In this document: positions 43,904 to 52,674 of the stretch, piece by piece | How the letters are laid out: every line of letters starts with the position of its first letter | Numbering within the stretch: position 1 is the first letter of the stretch | Source of the DNA: Citreicoccus inhibens | GTDB lineage: Bacteria > Myxococcota > Myxococcia > Myxococcales > Myxococcaceae | Direction: 5' to 3' | NCBI RefSeq assembly: GCF_019039035.1 | Contig: NZ_JAHNZT010000009.1 | Span: 62,001 to 126,000, forward strand | DNA length: 64,000 nt | The notes under the pieces: generated by a model | What the model was told of the DNA's origin: nothing | The model's input: the letters and a program-made list of their open reading frames with translations, nothing else | The model's database searches: none | Position numbers and translations under genes: made by a program

Positions 43904-44779
43904 ATGAACTCCTTGTCGACGTCGTCGCCCGCCTCGCGCTTCTCGTCCGTTCGTCCCGCTCCCATCACCGGTCCCTTCACGTACCCAGGGCGCCGCGCGC
44001 TCATCACCGGGGCGTCGTCCGGTATCGGAGAGTCCTTCGCGCGAGTCCTCGCCGCGCGCGGAATGAATCTGATTCTGGTGGCTCGCGCGGAGGACAAGCT
44101 GCGCGCACTGGCGACGGAGCTGTCCGCGAGCCACGGCATCCACGCGGAGGTCATGCCCACGGACTTGGGCCAAGACGGCGCGGCCCGCGCGCTGTGGGGG
44201 CGATGCGAGGCGCGAGGGCTGGAGGTGGATCTGCTCATCAACAACGCGGGGTTCGCGACGTACGCGCCCTTCGAGTCCTCGCCGCTCGCGCGTGAGCACG
44301 AGCAGGTGATGCTCAACGTCACCGCGTTGATGGACCTGAGCCACCTGGCCCTGCCGGGAATGCTGGCGCGGGGCGAGGGCGGCATCATCAACGTCGCGTC
44401 GACGGCGGGTTATCAGCCCGTGCCGTACATGGCGGTGTACGGCGCGACGAAGGCCTTCGTGTTGTCCTTCACCGAGGCGCTGTGGGCGGAGAATCGAGAG
44501 CGCGGGGTGCGGGTGCTCGCGCTCTGCCCGGGGCCGGTGGAGACGCCGTTCTTCGACGTGGTGGGGACGCGGAGTGTCGCGGTGGGCGTGATGATGACTT
44601 CGGAGCAGGTGGTGCTCGCGGGGCTGCGGGGCCTGGAGCAGGGGCGGCCCTCGCTCGTGGCGGGGTGGCGCAACTGGCTCCAGGCGAACCTCGCGCGCCT
44701 GTCGCCGCGAGCGCTCACCGTGAAGATCGCCGCGGGGATGATGAAGCCGCGCCGCCCGCTGCAACTCGCGGGGAGCTGA
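43904..44779 (+). CDS. SDR family oxidoreductase
   Basis: 291 residues. Motifs ALITGASSGIGESFARVLA, LLINNAGFATYAP, the Ser in INVASTAGYQP, and catalytic YGATKAF. A standard short-chain dehydrogenase acting on an unknown, perhaps lipid-like, substrate. The last 50 residues (ANLARLSPRALTVKIAAGMM) form a hydrophobic helical tail seen in membrane-associated SDRs. Divergent from the TetR gene, with an operator palindrome 12 bases before the start codon. Confidence 0.87.
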   Translation: MNSLSTSSPASRFSSVRPAPITGPFTYPGRRALITGASSGIGESFARVLAARGMNLILVARAEDKLRALATELSASHGIHAEVMPTDLGQDGAARALWGRCEARGLEVDLLINNAGFATYAPFESSPLAREHEQVMLNVTALMDLSHLALPGMLARGEGGIINVASTAGYQPVPYMAVYGATKAFVLSFTEALWAENRERGVRVLALCPGPVETPFFDVVGTRSVAVGVMMTSEQVVLAGLRGLEQGRPSLVAGWRNWLQANLARLSPRALTVKIAAGMMKPRRPLQLAGS

Positions 44780-44795
44780 GGCTCGCGCGGAGTGA

Positions 44796-45572
44796 TTACC
44801 CGGGGCCGCTCGTGCCGAAGGCCGTGCGGCCGCCGATCTCCGGGAAGCGCTCATAGGCTCGCAGCAGCGCGCCCAGGTGGGCGGGGTTGTCGAGATCGAG
44901 CGGTGTATCGGTGAGCGGAACAATCCATCCGCCCGCCGCGGTACGCCGAGCCCGGGTGAGCAGCTCCACGTCGAGAGATGGGTTCGGGAACCCGAGGCGC
45001 CGTGCGGTGGCCGCCGACCAATAGTTCAGCCACCCCAGTCGGTGTGGCGTCTCGGGCGAGGGAAGGTCCCAAGGCAGCTTGAGCGCTGGCAATCCACGAG
45101 GGGGGCTCGGTGGTCCCGCCAGGGTGGGGCTCGTCTGCTCCGCAATGTCTCCTGCGGCGCGCTTGGGCGTGGCGTGCGCCCAGAATGCGTGTGCGGCTTC
45201 TGCGATGCGTTCGAGTGCCTCTGCAGCTGCGGAGATACCCGCCACATCCAAGGGCCATCTGGCGTGAACCTCGAGCTGCGGCCGTCCTCCTGGATTCTGG
45301 CTCGCAGGTGTCTCCCTGCGCGCGAGCGTCACGAAGTGGCGCTCATCTCCATTGCAGAGCAACGGCAACAGTCCACGGGATGTCTTGGCTGTGGCGCGTG
45401 AGTCGAGTGTTGGTGCCGGGATGAAGCGACCGTCGTCCGAGAGGGTCCAGGACAGCTTCAAGCCGGGAATCGCGCGTTCCATCTCATGGACCACGGCCAT
45501 GGGGCGAGTGTCCTCGCGGCTGAGCGCGGGCGCATAGGCGACGAGGAGACATGTGGCGTGAGCGGTGGCCAT
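44796..45572 (-). CDS. DUF5953 family protein, presumed immunity partner
   Basis: 258 residues, no signal peptide. Recognised by LLVAYAPALSREDTRPMAVV, LLCNGDERHFVTLAR, LGWLNYWSAATARRLGFP and LLRAYERFPEIGGRTAF, which match the DUF5953 family of myxobacteria. It starts one base after the stop of a lipoprotein with a nuclease-like tip, in the same direction, so the two are surely co-transcribed. The arrangement is that of a toxin followed by its immunity protein; binding has not been shown. The ATG at 45572 is chosen over a long artefactual upstream frame. Confidence 0.78.
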   Translation of the reverse strand: MATAHATCLLVAYAPALSREDTRPMAVVHEMERAIPGLKLSWTLSDDGRFIPAPTLDSRATAKTSRGLLPLLCNGDERHFVTLARRETPASQNPGGRPQLEVHARWPLDVAGISAAAEALERIAEAAHAFWAHATPKRAAGDIAEQTSPTLAGPPSPPRGLPALKLPWDLPSPETPHRLGWLNYWSAATARRLGFPNPSLDVELLTRARRTAAGGWIVPLTDTPLDLDNPAHLGALLRAYERFPEIGGRTAFGTSGPG

Positions 45573-45573
45573 G

Positions 45574-46485
45574 TCAGCACCAGTCCATGACGACGATGGT
45601 GAGGGAGGGGTCGGCATCGCGCAGGGCTTGTCGGTGCGCGCTGCTGCGCACGCCCATCGCGAAGCTGTATCCGCATGCCCTCGCGAGGTCACGCTCTCGC
45701 TGCGCTTCCAGGACCTGTTTCTCGATGACGCTCTCCTGGAGCGCGACTGTGAACGTCTCGAAGTTGTCCGTCTTGATCTCCCACAGCACCTGGGTCCGGA
45801 GCTGAAGGGCGTCGAAGCGCTTCCCGTTGACGAGCACATCCGTTCCGATGAACGAGTTCTGTGGAACCCGGTCGGCGCACCGGTTGTGCAGGGCATCGCC
45901 GCCCAGGTGTGGGACGGGGCGTGGTGTGCAATCAAGGCTGCGCTCTTGGGTCTCGGTCCTGGGGGGCACCGGAGGTAACCCGTCTTGCCCCGCGGGCTCA
46001 GGCTTGAGCCTTCTAGACGTGGCGAGCCCTGGCTGGGGAGGCTTTGTCGTGAGCGTGGGTTCTCTTCCCGTGGGGGAGTTCCCCTTCAGGTCGTACGCCT
46101 CCAGGGCTTCTTGGATGGCGAACCCCACCACCACCGCGCCCGCGATGACGACCGCGCCGACCACCAGTTCAGGCGCGGCCAAGACACACACTCCAATGCC
46201 CAGGGCGACCGTATCCGCCGAGGCAACCGCGCATCTTCCCGTGGGGTCGTTGAAGCGAAGCCGGTCGTGGTCGAGGAACGAGAAGCACTCTTCCACGAGG
46301 GCAGGCCAGGGGTGCGATGCCTCGTGAACCGCGCAGCGCCCTTCGTCGCGCCAGGGCAGCGTCGCTGCTCGCTGGAGATTGGCCACCCTCGGGTCCCTGG
46401 GGCCTTGCTTCACCGCGCGTGGCGTGGGGGATGTCGCGCATGCCATGAGCAGGAGCAGCACTGCAATGCAGGTGCAGAGGCGCAT
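45574..46485 (-). CDS. Lipoprotein with C-terminal DUF6310 domain (predicted nuclease toxin)
   Basis: 303 residues. Lipoprotein signal AVLLLLMACATS. Residues 80-125 include a hydrophobic hairpin (LGIGVCVLAAPELVVGAVVI) that could enter a membrane. The C-terminal domain (about 190-303, DUF6310) has the pattern Asp225-x10-Glu236-x-Lys238 (KRFDAL...LWEIKTD), as in PD-(D/E)xK nucleases, then a helix with EKQVLEAQRERDLA. It is a lipid-anchored toxin by layout, like the SitA lipoprotein toxins of Myxococcus that pass between cells by outer-membrane exchange; that comparison is inference. DUF5953 partner follows directly. Confidence 0.78.
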   Translation of the reverse strand: MRLCTCIAVLLLLMACATSPTPRAVKQGPRDPRVANLQRAATLPWRDEGRCAVHEASHPWPALVEECFSFLDHDRLRFNDPTGRCAVASADTVALGIGVCVLAAPELVVGAVVIAGAVVVGFAIQEALEAYDLKGNSPTGREPTLTTKPPQPGLATSRRLKPEPAGQDGLPPVPPRTETQERSLDCTPRPVPHLGGDALHNRCADRVPQNSFIGTDVLVNGKRFDALQLRTQVLWEIKTDNFETFTVALQESVIEKQVLEAQRERDLARACGYSFAMGVRSSAHRQALRDADPSLTIVVMDWC

Positions 46486-46574
46486 GGCGGCATCCCTTCG
46501 CTTCGCGGCCTTGTTCGTGTCCGCTCGTGAGAATGGCAACACCCATTCTCAGCGGGCGGGCGCGGTTCTTGGGG

Positions 46575-47345
46575 TCAGGAGTCGCTGGTGAGGAAGGCGA
46601 AGCCCGCGGCCGCGATGTCGGGCGGCAGCTCGTGCTTGCCGTCGAAGGCGTGGAACTCGACCGAGTACTTCTCGTTCGTGAGCTGGTACTCGATGTACTT
46701 GCCGCACGTGTCGAATGACAGCACGGTGTCTCGCGTTCCGTGTGACATGTACACGCGCGGCTTGCCCACCAACACCGACGGCGCCACGAAGCCCGCCGAG
46801 AACGCCGCGATGTGCTGGAACACATCCCCGTTCGACAGCCCCAACGACAACGCATAGGTGGCCCCGTCCGAGAACCCGCCGATGCCCACGCGGGCCGGGT
46901 CCACCGAGAACCGGCTGAACACCTGCTTCAATTTCTCATCGATGAAGTCGCGGTCCGGACCGTACTTCCCGAGGAGCATGTCCCACGAGTCGTCCTGGGA
47001 CTTCGGAATCAGGAGCAGCGCTCCCGCTGTGTCGGCGGAGGCTCGGAAGCGCTGGAGCATGTCCGCGGGCAGCTCCCCCGCGCCGTGCAGCAGCACGAGC
47101 AGTGGCGCGGGAGTCCCCGCTTGATAGGACTCCGGGACATACAGCAGGCCGGTCAGCCCCGAGTCGGTGAGCGGAATCACGCCCTTCGCCGTGCTCAACG
47201 CCTCCGTCGCCGCGGGCCGGACGCTCAGGCGCGAAGACCCGAACGCCGTGTTGACCAGGGAGCTGTCCTCGTCGTGACAGCTCGACGCGAGGACGACCAG
47301 GGCCGCCAGGAACCCATTCACGCACCACGACGCAGACCGCTTCAT
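46575..47345 (-). CDS. Lipoprotein alpha/beta hydrolase (esterase-like)
   Basis: 256 residues. Lipobox signal ALVVLASSCHDE. Alpha/beta hydrolase fold of the phospholipase/carboxylesterase group: LLVLLHGAGE (oxyanion region), nucleophile Ser in GIGGFSDGATYA, Asp in MSHGTRDTVLSF and His in FDGKHELPP. Probably hydrolyses ester bonds of small or lipid substrates outside the inner membrane. The ATG at 47345 follows GGAGG at good spacing. The start of the much longer frame in this phase is an artefact. Confidence 0.85.
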   Translation of the reverse strand: MKRSASWCVNGFLAALVVLASSCHDEDSSLVNTAFGSSRLSVRPAATEALSTAKGVIPLTDSGLTGLLYVPESYQAGTPAPLLVLLHGAGELPADMLQRFRASADTAGALLLIPKSQDDSWDMLLGKYGPDRDFIDEKLKQVFSRFSVDPARVGIGGFSDGATYALSLGLSNGDVFQHIAAFSAGFVAPSVLVGKPRVYMSHGTRDTVLSFDTCGKYIEYQLTNEKYSVEFHAFDGKHELPPDIAAAGFAFLTSDS

Positions 47346-47455
47346 CCGTTCGTTCCTCCGTGCTCTCGCATCGCGAACGAAACGACTTCGCCGGCTCGGT
47401 ATATCGAGGCCGGAGGGGGCAGACGAGGTGTCCTGGGTGACGCGCCTGCCAGCGC

Positions 47456-48841
47456 CTACCGCACGCGCTCGATGCGCTGGCGCCGCCCCTTGATGCGTCC
47501 TTCGCTCAGGCACTGGAACGCGACGCGGGACACGTTCCGCGCGACCGCGACATAGGCCACGCGGTCTTGGATCTCGATCTTCCCCACGTCGCTGGCGTTC
47601 AGCCCCCCCGCCTCGCCCGTCAACGCGCCGAGGATGTCTCCCGGCCGCATCTTGTCCTTGCGCCCGGCCAGGATGCACAGCGTGTCCCACGGCGAGCCGA
47701 GCCCCGTCACGCCGGTCGCTCCCACCACAGGCAGCGCCTCCGGGTTCGCGCGCTCCAGCCGCACGCCCGTGGCGGACTCGATGGTCTCCACCTTCCGCGT
47801 GTCCTGCTGCGTGACGAGCGAGACCGCCAACCCCGTCCGCCCCGCGCGCCCCGTCCGCCCGATGCGGTGCACATACGGCTCGGGCTGCGCGGGCACGTCG
47901 AAGTTGATGACGGCGTCCAGCGCCTCCACGTCGATGCCTCGCCCCGCGACGTCCGTGGCCACCAGCACGCGGGTGCTGTGATTGCGGAACTTCGCCATCA
48001 CGCGGTCGCGCTCCTCCTGCTCCAGGTCGCCTTGCAAGCCATCCGCGCTCACGCCGGCTCGGCTGAGCCCGCGCGCCACCTCGGCCACCGTCACCTTGAG
48101 GTTGCAGAACACGATGGCCGAGCCCGGCTGGTGATGCTGGAGGATGCGCAGCAGGAGCGCGGACTTCTCCTCGGGCTTGCACGCGTAGGACAGCTGTTGG
48201 ATGGCCGGCGCGGTGTCCGTCGTCTCCACCGTCACGCGCGTGGGCTCGCGCTGGAACGCGCGGCTCATCGCCTCGATGGTGTCCGGGAACGTGGCGGAGA
48301 AGAGCACCGTCTGCCGCGTGCGCGGCGTCTCGGCGAGGATGCGCTCCATGTCCTCGCGGAAGCCCATGTCGAGCATCCGGTCCGCTTCGTCGAGCACCAC
48401 GGTGGCCATGCTTCGCGTGTCGAGCGCCTCGCGCTGAAGCAGGTCCAACACGCGCCCCGGCGTCCCCACCGCCACGTGCGCGCCCTTCTCCAGCGCGTTC
48501 ACCTGCGGGCGGATGGGCTGACCGCCCGCCAACGCCAACACCTGAAGGCCCGGCAGCCGGCGCCCCAGTCGGCGCAGCTCGCCCGCCACCTGCGCGCAGA
48601 GCTCCCGCGTGGGGCACAGCACGAGCGCCTGGATGTGGCGCCGCGACAGGTTCACCTTCTGGAGCAGCGGCAGGGCGAAGGCCGCGGTCTTCCCGCTGCC
48701 CGTGCGGGCCTGCCCCACGAGGTCCTTCCCCGCGAGCAGCACGGGGATGCTCTGCGCCTGGATGGGCGTGGCGGTCTGGAACTCCAACTCCTGGAGGACC
48801 TGGAGCAAGGGGGGCGCGAGCGCGAGGGCAGCGAATTCCAT
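47456..48841 (-). CDS. dbpA: DEAD-box RNA helicase DbpA
   Basis: 461 residues, close to E. coli DbpA (about 457). Helicase motifs: Q motif (FQTATPIQAQSIP), ARTGSGKTAAFALP, PTRELCAQVAG, GTPGRVLDL, VLDEADRMLDMGF, FSATFP, VATDVAGRGIDVE and HRIGRTGRAGR. The C-terminal domain (about 385-461) is the DbpA RNA-binding fold that recognises 23S rRNA hairpin 92 (MRPGDILGALTG, VGKIEIQDRVAYVAV). It acts in assembly of the large ribosomal subunit. ATG at 48841 with GAGG upstream is preferred to a GTG 51 bases earlier. Confidence 0.92.
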   Translation of the reverse strand: MEFAALALAPPLLQVLQELEFQTATPIQAQSIPVLLAGKDLVGQARTGSGKTAAFALPLLQKVNLSRRHIQALVLCPTRELCAQVAGELRRLGRRLPGLQVLALAGGQPIRPQVNALEKGAHVAVGTPGRVLDLLQREALDTRSMATVVLDEADRMLDMGFREDMERILAETPRTRQTVLFSATFPDTIEAMSRAFQREPTRVTVETTDTAPAIQQLSYACKPEEKSALLLRILQHHQPGSAIVFCNLKVTVAEVARGLSRAGVSADGLQGDLEQEERDRVMAKFRNHSTRVLVATDVAGRGIDVEALDAVINFDVPAQPEPYVHRIGRTGRAGRTGLAVSLVTQQDTRKVETIESATGVRLERANPEALPVVGATGVTGLGSPWDTLCILAGRKDKMRPGDILGALTGEAGGLNASDVGKIEIQDRVAYVAVARNVSRVAFQCLSEGRIKGRRQRIERVR

Positions 48842-48923
48842 GGGAGCCTCAAAGAAGGCAGAGGCGCGGGAAGGTGCCTCGGGTTGTTTCACGCGCCCCG
48901 GGTCTCGAGGCGCGTGCGCGCGG

Positions 48924-50498
48924 TTACCACGCCGTGTGACGGTAATCCTTGAAGAAGTTGCCCCAGACGAACTCTCCGGTGTTCTCCGAGGTCATCACGG
49001 GGTCCACCACGCGCGCCGCGCCGTCCACGATGTCCAGCGGCGGCTGGAAGTCCAACTCCTTCACCTTGCGCTCGGCGTGCAGGAGGGGGTCCTCGTCGGT
49101 GACCCAGCCCGTGTCCACCGCGTTCATGAAGATGTTGTCCTTCGCGTAATCCGGCGCGGAGGTCAGCGTCATCATGTTCAGCGCGGCCTTCGCCATGTTC
49201 GTGTGCGGGTGCCGGTCCGTCTTCGTCCCGCGCGAGAAGCTGCCCTCCATGGCGGACACGTTCACGATGTGCCCGGGCTTGTTGCGGTCCTTCATCATCA
49301 AGGGCTTGAGCTTGCCGCAGAGGATGAACGGCGCCACCGCGTTCACCAGGTGCACCTCCAGCATCTCGGCCGTGGGCACCTCCGCCAGCTTCATCCGCCA
49401 GGAGTTCACCTCGCGCAGGTCCACCTGCTGGAGGTCCGCGTCCAACCGTCCCTGCGGGAAGAGCGCCTGCGTGTCGCCCTCCTGCTCCAGGTGGTACGGC
49501 TGGAGCGACAGCGCCGCCGACGAGTGGATGCCGAGCGCGGGGTCGCTGCTGCGCCACGACGCCGCGATGGCTGACGGGTCCTGCCCGCCCGCGCCGAGCG
49601 AGGGCTGGAGCGCCGTGACGCACTCCTCATGGCCCGCGAGCAACGCGCGCGCCGCGTCCGGGAGCGTGTCGAAGGCGCGCTGCTCGCCGTCCAGCAGGTG
49701 CGCGTAGAAGCCGGGCGGACGGCGCACCGTCTGCGCCGCGTTGTTGATGAGGATGTCCAGCCGCTGGTGTGTCTGCTCGATGTGCCGCGCGAACAGCTCC
49801 ACGCTGGGCGCGTGGCGCAGGTCCAGGCCGTGGATGTGCAGCCGGTGCGACCAACTGGAGAAGTCCGGCTCCTGCATGTACCGGCCCGCCGCGTCCTTGG
49901 GGAAGCGCGTGGTGGCAATCACGCGCGCGCCCGAGCGCAGCAGCATGAGCGACGCCTGATAGCCAATCTTCACGCGGGCGCCGGTGATGAGCGCGACCTT
50001 GCCGGTCAGCGGCGCGCGCTGCGTGCGCTTGGCGTAGTTGAAGTCCGCGCAGTCGATGCACAGCGTGTCGTAGAAGAAGTGCAGCTTGCGGTACTCCGCC
50101 TTGCACACGTAGCAGCGGCGCGGGTTCTCCAGGATGCGCTCGGCCTGCTCGGTGGGCGGCGGCGGTGGCAGCGCGGGTACGGTGAACACGGGGGAGCGGC
50201 GCAGCGAGCGAATCTCGGTGGTCGCGCGAATCTCGCGGTCATGCGCGCGCTTCGTCTCCTTGCGGTCGCGGCGCAGCGCCTTGGCGAAGCGAGACTTCGC
50301 GGTCCGGTCCGGGTGCACCATGCGGCCCGCCGCCGCGAGCAACTCGATGCGGTCCTCCTCCGGCAGTCTCGCCAGCAGGAAGCGGTTCTCGCTCACCGCC
50401 TGGAGCACCCGCGTGCACGCGCGGACCTCGTCCAGCGACAGGGTGACCGGGGGCAGCGCTTCGTGCGGGGGCGGAGAAGTCGTCTCGTCGTTGCTCAT
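48924..50498 (-). CDS. Large SDR-fold protein with Cys-pair segment (non-canonical active site)
   Basis: 524 residues. The N-terminal 130 are helical and basic. A possible zinc-binding segment, CYVCKAEYRKLHFFYDTLCIDC, spans about residues 128-150 (two CxxC pairs). The SDR fold follows: ALITGARVKIGYQASLMLL, ILINNAAQTVRRP, then a long insert. The expected Tyr-x3-Lys reads HTNMAKAAL, with Thr in place of Tyr. This may mean altered or no dehydrogenase activity. It sits 82 bases downstream of the end of nothing related and ends 82 bases before dbpA's start; no clear partner. Function unknown. Confidence 0.8.
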   Translation of the reverse strand: MSNDETTSPPPHEALPPVTLSLDEVRACTRVLQAVSENRFLLARLPEEDRIELLAAAGRMVHPDRTAKSRFAKALRRDRKETKRAHDREIRATTEIRSLRRSPVFTVPALPPPPPTEQAERILENPRRCYVCKAEYRKLHFFYDTLCIDCADFNYAKRTQRAPLTGKVALITGARVKIGYQASLMLLRSGARVIATTRFPKDAAGRYMQEPDFSSWSHRLHIHGLDLRHAPSVELFARHIEQTHQRLDILINNAAQTVRRPPGFYAHLLDGEQRAFDTLPDAARALLAGHEECVTALQPSLGAGGQDPSAIAASWRSSDPALGIHSSAALSLQPYHLEQEGDTQALFPQGRLDADLQQVDLREVNSWRMKLAEVPTAEMLEVHLVNAVAPFILCGKLKPLMMKDRNKPGHIVNVSAMEGSFSRGTKTDRHPHTNMAKAALNMMTLTSAPDYAKDNIFMNAVDTGWVTDEDPLLHAERKVKELDFQPPLDIVDGAARVVDPVMTSENTGEFVWGNFFKDYRHTAW

Positions 50499-50654
50499 CC
50501 CACCGGTGCATACCTCCCAGCGCGACGCGAGGAAAGGGCGCTGGTGGAGGCCGCCCGGCGGGGTGGTGGGAGTGCGGGCGACCGGGCCGTCCGGGTGTCA
50601 TCCCGGCTCTGGATGGGCACCAGCCCCGGCTCTGGATGGGCACCAGCCGCCGGC

Positions 50655-51470
50655 TCAGGACGGGGGCTTCAACCCCCCGGCGTACATGCTGCCGGACCGC
50701 GAGATGATGACCCCGTGGGGCAACAGCTTCATGGACAGGGCGAGCAGCCGGTTGAGCAGGCCAGGGACGTACAGCTCCTTGCGCCGGACGAAGGCGCCCA
50801 CCGCGAGCCGGGCGCACTCCTCGGCGGACATGATGCCCAGGTCGCCCGCCTTGAACTTCCGGTCCAGTCCGGACAGCTCCAGCATCTCGGTGGCGATGCC
50901 GCCGGGTGTGAACACCGTCACGGACACGCCCGTCTTGCGCAGCTCATAGGCGAGCCCGCGTCCATAGCTGATGACGAAGGACTTCGTGGCCGCGTAGGCC
51001 GTCTGGTAGGGCAGCGGCGAGAAGCCGGCCATGGAGGCCACCAGCATGAGGCCGCTCGGCGTGCCCTGCTGGAGGAAGTGCGTGGAGAAGCGCTGGGAGA
51101 GGTCCACGAGGCTGGTGATGTTCGTGGCCACCATGGACTCGAAGGCCGCGGGGGCTAGCTCCAGCGCGCGGCCGAAGAACGTCACGCCCGCGTTGAGGAC
51201 CGCGCCGGCCACGTCGCGCCCGGCGATGGCGGACTCGCAGAGGCGCTGAGGTTCGCCCGTGCGCGAGAGGTCCGCCGCGAGCGGTGCCACCTTCACGCCG
51301 TGCTTGGACTCGAGCTCCGCTTGCAGGGCGCTCAGCCGGTCCGCGCGGCGGGCCACGGCGATGATGTTCGCGCCGTGCTGGCTCGCGAGCACGCGCGCCA
51401 TCTCCAGCCCCAGCCCCGACGATGCGCCGGTGACGAGCACCCAGCGATTCTTCAGCTCCAACCTGGCCAT
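50655..51470 (-). CDS. SDR family oxidoreductase
   Basis: 271 residues. WVLVTGASSGLGLEMARVLA, AVLNAGVTFFGRALE, Ser in LMLVASMAGFSP and catalytic YAATKSFVISY. A classical short-chain dehydrogenase, with a C-terminal extension (LLNRLLALSMKLLPHG) that may touch membranes. Substrate unknown. The ATG at 51470 begins directly with the nucleotide-binding strand. Confidence 0.87.
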   Translation of the reverse strand: MARLELKNRWVLVTGASSGLGLEMARVLASQHGANIIAVARRADRLSALQAELESKHGVKVAPLAADLSRTGEPQRLCESAIAGRDVAGAVLNAGVTFFGRALELAPAAFESMVATNITSLVDLSQRFSTHFLQQGTPSGLMLVASMAGFSPLPYQTAYAATKSFVISYGRGLAYELRKTGVSVTVFTPGGIATEMLELSGLDRKFKAGDLGIMSAEECARLAVGAFVRRKELYVPGLLNRLLALSMKLLPHGVIISRSGSMYAGGLKPPS

Positions 51471-51557
51471 GACGCGCTCCACTACCCCAGCCGCGCGTCG
51501 CGCGCGACCCCTGTGCGCTTGCCTGGCTCGGCGGGCACGAGGCCCCGCGAAGTTGCA

Positions 51558-51587
51558 GGGCCCCGGAGGAGGGGCTCCGGGGCCCTT
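51558..51587 (-). terminator. Hairpin after the MscS gene
   Basis: 12-bp perfect inverted repeat (AGGGCCCCGGAG / CTCCGGGGCCCT) with a 6-base loop, in the 185-base gap between the mscS-like stop (51656) and the SDR start (51470), both read leftward. Little U-tract. Confidence 0.6.
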
Positions 51588-51655
51588 GCCGTGCGTCGAC
51601 TGCGGGATGGGGGGAAGGCCCGGGTGGGGGTTCTCCGGGCACGCTGGCCGAGGGG

Positions 51656-52477
51656 TCAGCCAGCCTTGGGGAGCACCGCCATGGGGGGCGGCGCGGGGAC
51701 GACGTAGGCCGCGGCGACGAGGGCGTCCGCCAGGGCCTGGTGGAGGGCGGCTTGCACCGCGTCTCCGTTCGAGGGGGTGCACCAGACGGTCACGGAGAGG
51801 ATGGGGCCCGCGGCGGTGAACTCCGCGATGCCCACGCCCACGCCCGGGGTCGTCAGCACGTCGGGAACGGCCGCCGCGACGCTGGCGAAGGCCTCCTGCA
51901 TCGCGCGCACGTTCGTGCCGTGGACCAGCGGCACCTTCGCGACGATGCGCCGGTGCGGGTGCGAGTGGAAGTTGACGATGTTGTCGCCCAGCAGCCGGCT
52001 GTTGCCGACGAAGATGCGCACGTTGTCCGGCGTATCAATCGTGGTGACGAAGAGACCAATCTCCTGCACCGCGCCGCTGATGCCACCGCCGCTGATCTCC
52101 TCGCCCACGCGGAAGGGGCGCAGCACCAGCAGGAACACGCCGGCCGCGAAGTTGGAGAGCAGGCCGGACCAGGCCGAGCCGATGGCGATGCCGGCGGCGG
52201 CCAGCAGGGCGGCGAAGGACGTGGTCTCGACGCCCATCACTCCCAGCAGCGAGAGCAGCAGGAGGATGGTGAGGAAGCCGCTGAAGAGTGACTCGACGTA
52301 GCGGATGAGCGTGGCGTCGAACTTGCGCTTCTGCAGCGCGAGGTGGAGCACCTTCTGAAACCCACCGATGGCGGTGCGCCCCAGGAACCACAGCACGATG
52401 ACGGCGGCCAACTTCAAGAAGAAGGGCAGCGCGTCCGTCAATGCCAGGGTCTTCAGTTGATTGATGAGTGATTCCAC
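51656..52477 (-). CDS. MscS-family mechanosensitive channel
   Basis: 273 residues. Three membrane spans: LPFFLKLAAVIVLWFLG, GFLTILLLLSLLGVMGV and the pore-lining helix LLAAAGIAIGSAWSGLLSNFAAGV, rich in Gly and Ala as in MscS. The cytoplasmic beta domain follows (PFRVGEEISGGGISGAVQEI), then an alpha/beta domain ending in a Pro-rich tail. Releases solutes on sudden turgor rise. The size equals E. coli MscS (286). Start is GTG at 52477. Three phased TGACnnGTCA boxes lie 150-200 bases upstream. Confidence 0.9.
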   Translation of the reverse strand: MESLINQLKTLALTDALPFFLKLAAVIVLWFLGRTAIGGFQKVLHLALQKRKFDATLIRYVESLFSGFLTILLLLSLLGVMGVETTSFAALLAAAGIAIGSAWSGLLSNFAAGVFLLVLRPFRVGEEISGGGISGAVQEIGLFVTTIDTPDNVRIFVGNSRLLGDNIVNFHSHPHRRIVAKVPLVHGTNVRAMQEAFASVAAAVPDVLTTPGVGVGIAEFTAAGPILSVTVWCTPSNGDAVQAALHQALADALVAAAYVVPAPPPMAVLPKAG

Positions 52478-52623
52478 GTGTGCCGCCGACCTTTGCTGGG
52501 TGCTGGGATGTTCCAGGCGAGCGCGGACTGTACAGCAATCACAGTGCCAGTCCGGGGCAGGTGCGTGGGGGGGCTCGCCCGCGAGGGGACGCGCCGTTTC
52601 CCAGCCGACACGGGCCGGGGCCC

Positions 52624-52674
52624 TGACGTGTCAGGGTGGGTCTCTGACATGTCAGGGCAGGAATTGACCCGTCA
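52624..52674. promoter_or_regulatory. Three helically phased TGACnnGTCA boxes
   Basis: TGACGTGTCA (52624-52633), TGACATGTCA (52645-52654) and TGACCCGTCA (52665-52674), 21 and 20 bases apart. The first extends to CCCTGAC-GT-GTCAGGG. The last overlaps the stop codon of the cyclase gene. Likely operator array for a dimeric regulator acting on the MscS gene. Confidence 0.55.
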
